From assembly GCA_036274675.1 (NCBI GenBank), contig DASUFE010000106.1:1-14965 (forward strand): DNA of 14,965 nucleotides, read 5' to 3'. Every line of letters starts with the position of its first letter. Within the stretch, counting starts at the first letter, position 1. Source of the DNA: DASUFE01 sp036274675. GTDB lineage: Bacteria; Pseudomonadota; Gammaproteobacteria; HTCC5015. The position numbers and the translations under genes are program-made. Positions 13,089 through 14,965 of this stretch are shown one piece after another. Below the pieces are notes generated by a model. The model was not told the DNA's origin. It saw nothing but the letters and a program-made list of their open reading frames with translations, and did no database searches.

Positions 13089-13652
13089 TTGTTTGACTAT
13101 ATTTCCCACGCCGAACAGAAGGCGCTGATGCCCGCGATCGTCGTCGGCTGTTGCATTCTTATCCTGCTCATCTGGTACGCGCTTGCGGCAGGCGGCCGTG
13201 AAGAGCGGCGCATACGGCGCGCAGTGCGCAGACAGGGTTCGGAGATTCTGGCCGCGCTCGAAATACCGGACGGCATGGACGGCCGCCTGTTCATCGATTA
13301 TCTGGTGCTGACCGCTGACGCCATACGCGTGGTGGTGGTGAAGCGCTATGAAGGCTTCATATATGCCGGTGAAAAGCTGGCCGAGTGGACCCAGGTCGTC
13401 AAGCGGAACAACTATCGCTTTCCCAATCCGTTAAAGGAGTTGGAACTCAAGATCATTGCGCTCGGCTCCATTATCCCAGGCATTCCCATCACGGGATGCG
13501 TTCTGTTCAGTGAAAGTTGTAAGTTTCCCACCCGGCAGCCTGGGGGAGTGCTGCGCCTGGGAGATCCCGTGCCCGCCTACGGCAAGCGTCCGATACCGGA
13601 GGATTTGCAACATGCCTGGCGCAAACTGCAGCAGACGCGAAAGGATCAATAG
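13089..13652 (+). CDS. Membrane-anchored NERD-like domain protein
   Basis: A 187-residue protein with one N-terminal transmembrane helix (about 15-34), a basic stretch (REERRIRRAVRRQ) that should stay cytoplasmic, and a domain at about 48-160 resembling NERD (nuclease-related domain, PD-(D/E)xK-like fold). Recognisable pieces are FIDYLVLTADAIRVVVVKRYEGFIYAG, the tryptophan in EWTQVV, NNYRFPNPLKELELKI, and a late strand GCVLFSESCKF. In typical NERD domains the strand reads '(I)EVK'; here it is V82-V83-V84-K85, so the acidic residue is a valine and nuclease activity is doubtful. TTG 13089 is preferred because GAGGTG (13078-13083) precedes it by 5 bases; ATG 13128 with a weaker site would start just before the membrane helix. 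It is followed at 29 bases by the DUF3301 gene. NERD assignment is by pattern only. Confidence 0.72.
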   Translation: MFDYISHAEQKALMPAIVVGCCILILLIWYALAAGGREERRIRRAVRRQGSEILAALEIPDGMDGRLFIDYLVLTADAIRVVVVKRYEGFIYAGEKLAEWTQVVKRNNYRFPNPLKELELKIIALGSIIPGIPITGCVLFSESCKFPTRQPGGVLRLGDPVPAYGKRPIPEDLQHAWRKLQQTRKDQ

Positions 13653-13681
13653 TCCCCTGCGCGTGATGGCGGCTAACTCAG

Positions 13682-14005
13682 ATGTTCGATTGGTCCGATT
13701 TAAGCTTGCTGATGCTGACCACGCTGTGCGGCCTTTATTGGTGGAATGATCAGGGTATGCGGCAACGGGTACTCGAGGCTTGTACCCGCCATTGCCTGGA
13801 CCGCGAAGTCCAACTGCTGGATCAGAGCGTGTCGTTGCGGCGCCTCTGGCTCAGACGCGACGAGTGGGGCCGGTTTCGATTCTGGCGTCTGTACGAATTT
13901 GAATTTGCATCCCGGGAAAACGACCGGTATAAGGGGCGGGCTGTTACCTTGGGCGCCCGGGTGCTGGATATCGCCCTGGAGCCTTATCCCATAACCGGTT
14001 CCTGA
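13682..14005 (+). CDS. DUF3301-like membrane protein
   Basis: A 107-residue protein with an N-terminal hydrophobic segment (about 6-20) ending in WW, then a cytosolic part with R-x-x-x-L-E-A-C-x-x-x-C, VQLLDQSVSLRRL, a W-G-R-F-R-F-W-R-L-Y-E-F-E-F block and a final strand VLDIALEPYP. This series, in particular 'QLLDQ-x-V', the 'R-x-Y-x-FEF' strand and the closing 'E-P-(Y/F)-P', matches the DUF3301 family as I remember it; function unknown. No strong ribosome site is seen before the ATG. It stops 6 bases before the MtgA start, so the two are probably translated from one message. The conserved cysteines C34 and C38 may bind metal, but this is only a guess. Confidence 0.78.
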   Translation: MFDWSDLSLLMLTTLCGLYWWNDQGMRQRVLEACTRHCLDREVQLLDQSVSLRRLWLRRDEWGRFRFWRLYEFEFASRENDRYKGRAVTLGARVLDIALEPYPITGS

Positions 14006-14011
14006 AAAAAT

Positions 14012-14713
14012 ATGATTAGAAAACTGCTGCGGTTCCTGGGCTGTTTTGCGGCCTTCTCGCTTGTGCTCAGCATCCTGGCCGTGGTGGCCCTGCGCTGGCT
14101 TAATCCTCCGCTGACCGCTTTTATGCTGTGGGACCGGATCGGCAACGGCCGGGAATTGCATTACGAATGGGTGCCGCTGGAAAGCATTTCACCGCATTTA
14201 CGTATCACTGTAGTGGCGGCCGAAGACCAGAAATTTCCCAACCATTTCGGTTTCGATTTTCAATCCATCGCGGAAGCGCTGGAAGAGGACAGGAGCCGGA
14301 CGCGCGGCGCCAGCACCATCACCCAACAGGTCGCCAAGAACCTTTTTCTGTGGAGCGGGCACAGTTATGCGCGCAAGCTGATCGAGGCCTGGTTCGCCGC
14401 CCTGATCGAAATATGCTGGCCCAAGCAGCGCATCCTGGAAATCTATTTGAATATCGCCGAGTTCGGCCCGGGGATTTACGGCGCTGAGGCGGCCAGCCAG
14501 GCCTTTTTCGACAAGCCGGCGCGCCGGCTCAATCCTTACCAGAGCGCGCTGCTGGCCGCGGTATTGCCCAATCCCAGACTCATGTCGGCGGCACGCCCCT
14601 CGAGCTATGTGCATGGACGCGCTTGGGAGATTTTGTTGCTGGCCCGCGATCTGGGTGGCGTGAAATATCTGGACAGCGGTGAGCTACCCCGCAAACGGAA
14701 ACTGGTGAACTAG
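14012..14713 (+). CDS. mtgA: Monofunctional biosynthetic peptidoglycan transglycosylase
   Basis: A 233-residue GT51 glycosyltransferase that polymerises lipid II into glycan strands at the periplasmic face of the inner membrane, without a transpeptidase domain. One N-terminal membrane anchor (about 7-29) is followed by the full set of GT51 motifs: AAEDQKFPNHFGFD (catalytic E71), RGASTITQQVAKNLFL (98-113), RKLIE (121-125), ILEIYLNIAEFGPGIYG (141-157), and then AFFDKPARRL and LLAAVLPNP. Length is normal for MtgA. It starts 6 bases after the DUF3301 stop without a clear ribosome site, which suggests translational coupling. A stem-loop follows it. MtgA is an accessory enzyme next to the bifunctional penicillin-binding proteins; its neighbours here say nothing further about its role. 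Confidence 0.96.
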   Translation: MIRKLLRFLGCFAAFSLVLSILAVVALRWLNPPLTAFMLWDRIGNGRELHYEWVPLESISPHLRITVVAAEDQKFPNHFGFDFQSIAEALEEDRSRTRGASTITQQVAKNLFLWSGHSYARKLIEAWFAALIEICWPKQRILEIYLNIAEFGPGIYGAEAASQAFFDKPARRLNPYQSALLAAVLPNPRLMSAARPSSYVHGRAWEILLLARDLGGVKYLDSGELPRKRKLVN

Positions 14714-14736
14714 CGGCGCGTAAATTCGTTCCGGGG

Positions 14737-14756
14737 AGCTTGTTTTTCAACAAGCT
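14737..14756 (+). terminator. Possible terminator stem-loop after mtgA
   Basis: AGCTTGTT (14737-14744) and AACAAGCT (14749-14756) form a perfect 8-bp stem with a TTTC loop, 24 bases after the mtgA stop. No T-run follows directly, so efficiency is uncertain. Confidence 0.45.
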
Positions 14757-14832
14757 GCTATAGCTTTCCACGGATGAAGAATCGGATGAATGGATGCGAT
14801 CCGAAACCGGGCGCCTGACGTATCATTACTCT

Positions 14833-14965
14833 ATGAAACGCCGAATCATATTTTACCTGGCCGCCGGCATTATCGCCGGCGCCTGGATCCTGCTTATGAA
14901 AAAAACCCAAGCCGTGGAACAGCCGGTCACTGTCGGTCCCGCCCCTGAATTTACGGAGCAGAGGC
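14833..14965 (+). CDS. N-terminus of an unidentified membrane or exported protein
   Basis: Only the first 44 codons are in the window. The product begins MKRRIIFYLAAGIIAGAWIL, a basic start and a hydrophobic helix of about 17 residues that is a signal anchor or signal peptide, followed by a proline- and valine-rich stretch (VEQPVTVGPAPEFTEQ). No lipobox or other family mark is seen, and no ribosome site precedes the ATG. Just upstream, CGGATGAA is repeated at a 12-base period (14771-14778 and 14783-14790). It could be a periplasmic or membrane-tethered protein; the family cannot be named from this fragment. Confidence 0.5.
   Translation, partial: MKRRIIFYLAAGIIAGAWILLMKKTQAVEQPVTVGPAPEFTEQR

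Overview
The window looks like a chromosomal segment of a Gram-negative proteobacterium, most likely beta- or gammaproteobacterial. The grounds are lipoprotein and Sec signal peptides, an outer-membrane beta-barrel, a PilZ protein, a PilH-like receiver, a NarL/FixJ regulator, a hybrid kinase of the 'SHDLRQPLHAL' type, a DUF3301-like protein and MtgA. It holds 15 intact or window-truncated genes, three broken gene copies and several intergenic palindromes. No rRNA, tRNA, CRISPR array or intact transposase gene was seen.

Layout. Positions 1-540 are repeat-rich: four copies of a ~25-bp motif (core GGGTCGGAGTCATTTTT), two in each orientation, bound two segments, one of which is a headless and tailless Rhs/YD-repeat fragment. 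At 816-1878 lie two tandem paralogous lipoproteins of DUF6491 type. At 2234-3817 is a stand-alone GH43 beta-xylosidase. At 4063-5881 on the minus strand are a secreted von Willebrand factor A (VWA) protein with its own terminator and a PilZ protein, separated by a dyad-rich regulatory stretch and a CTCTGTG-type intergenic repeat. At 6046-7505 on the plus strand are an exported coiled-coil protein, a pterin carbinolamine dehydratase and a small outer-membrane barrel with a clear terminator. A frameshifted second copy of the barrel follows (7666-8024).

From 8177 to 13003 the window is a signalling cluster: a REC-REC-GGDEF diguanylate cyclase facing a PilH-like receiver, then a NarL-type regulator facing a hybrid histidine kinase. 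Between the last two sits a collapsed remnant of a second hybrid kinase whose N-terminal membrane region has been joined to its last residues. The segment ends with a membrane-anchored NERD-like protein, a DUF3301 protein and MtgA on the plus strand, and the start of an unidentified membrane or exported protein cut by the window edge.

How they may work together (inference): the diguanylate cyclase keeps its active site and product-inhibition site, and the PilZ protein keeps its ligand motifs, so synthesis and reading of c-di-GMP are both encoded here. The hybrid kinase and the NarL-type regulator are plausible partners by position. No convincing new multi-gene system is visible. The most unusual items are the kinase remnant, the inverted-repeat-bounded Rhs fragment, the decayed barrel duplicate, the structured leader before the NarL-type regulator, and a NERD-like domain that seems to lack its catalytic glutamate.
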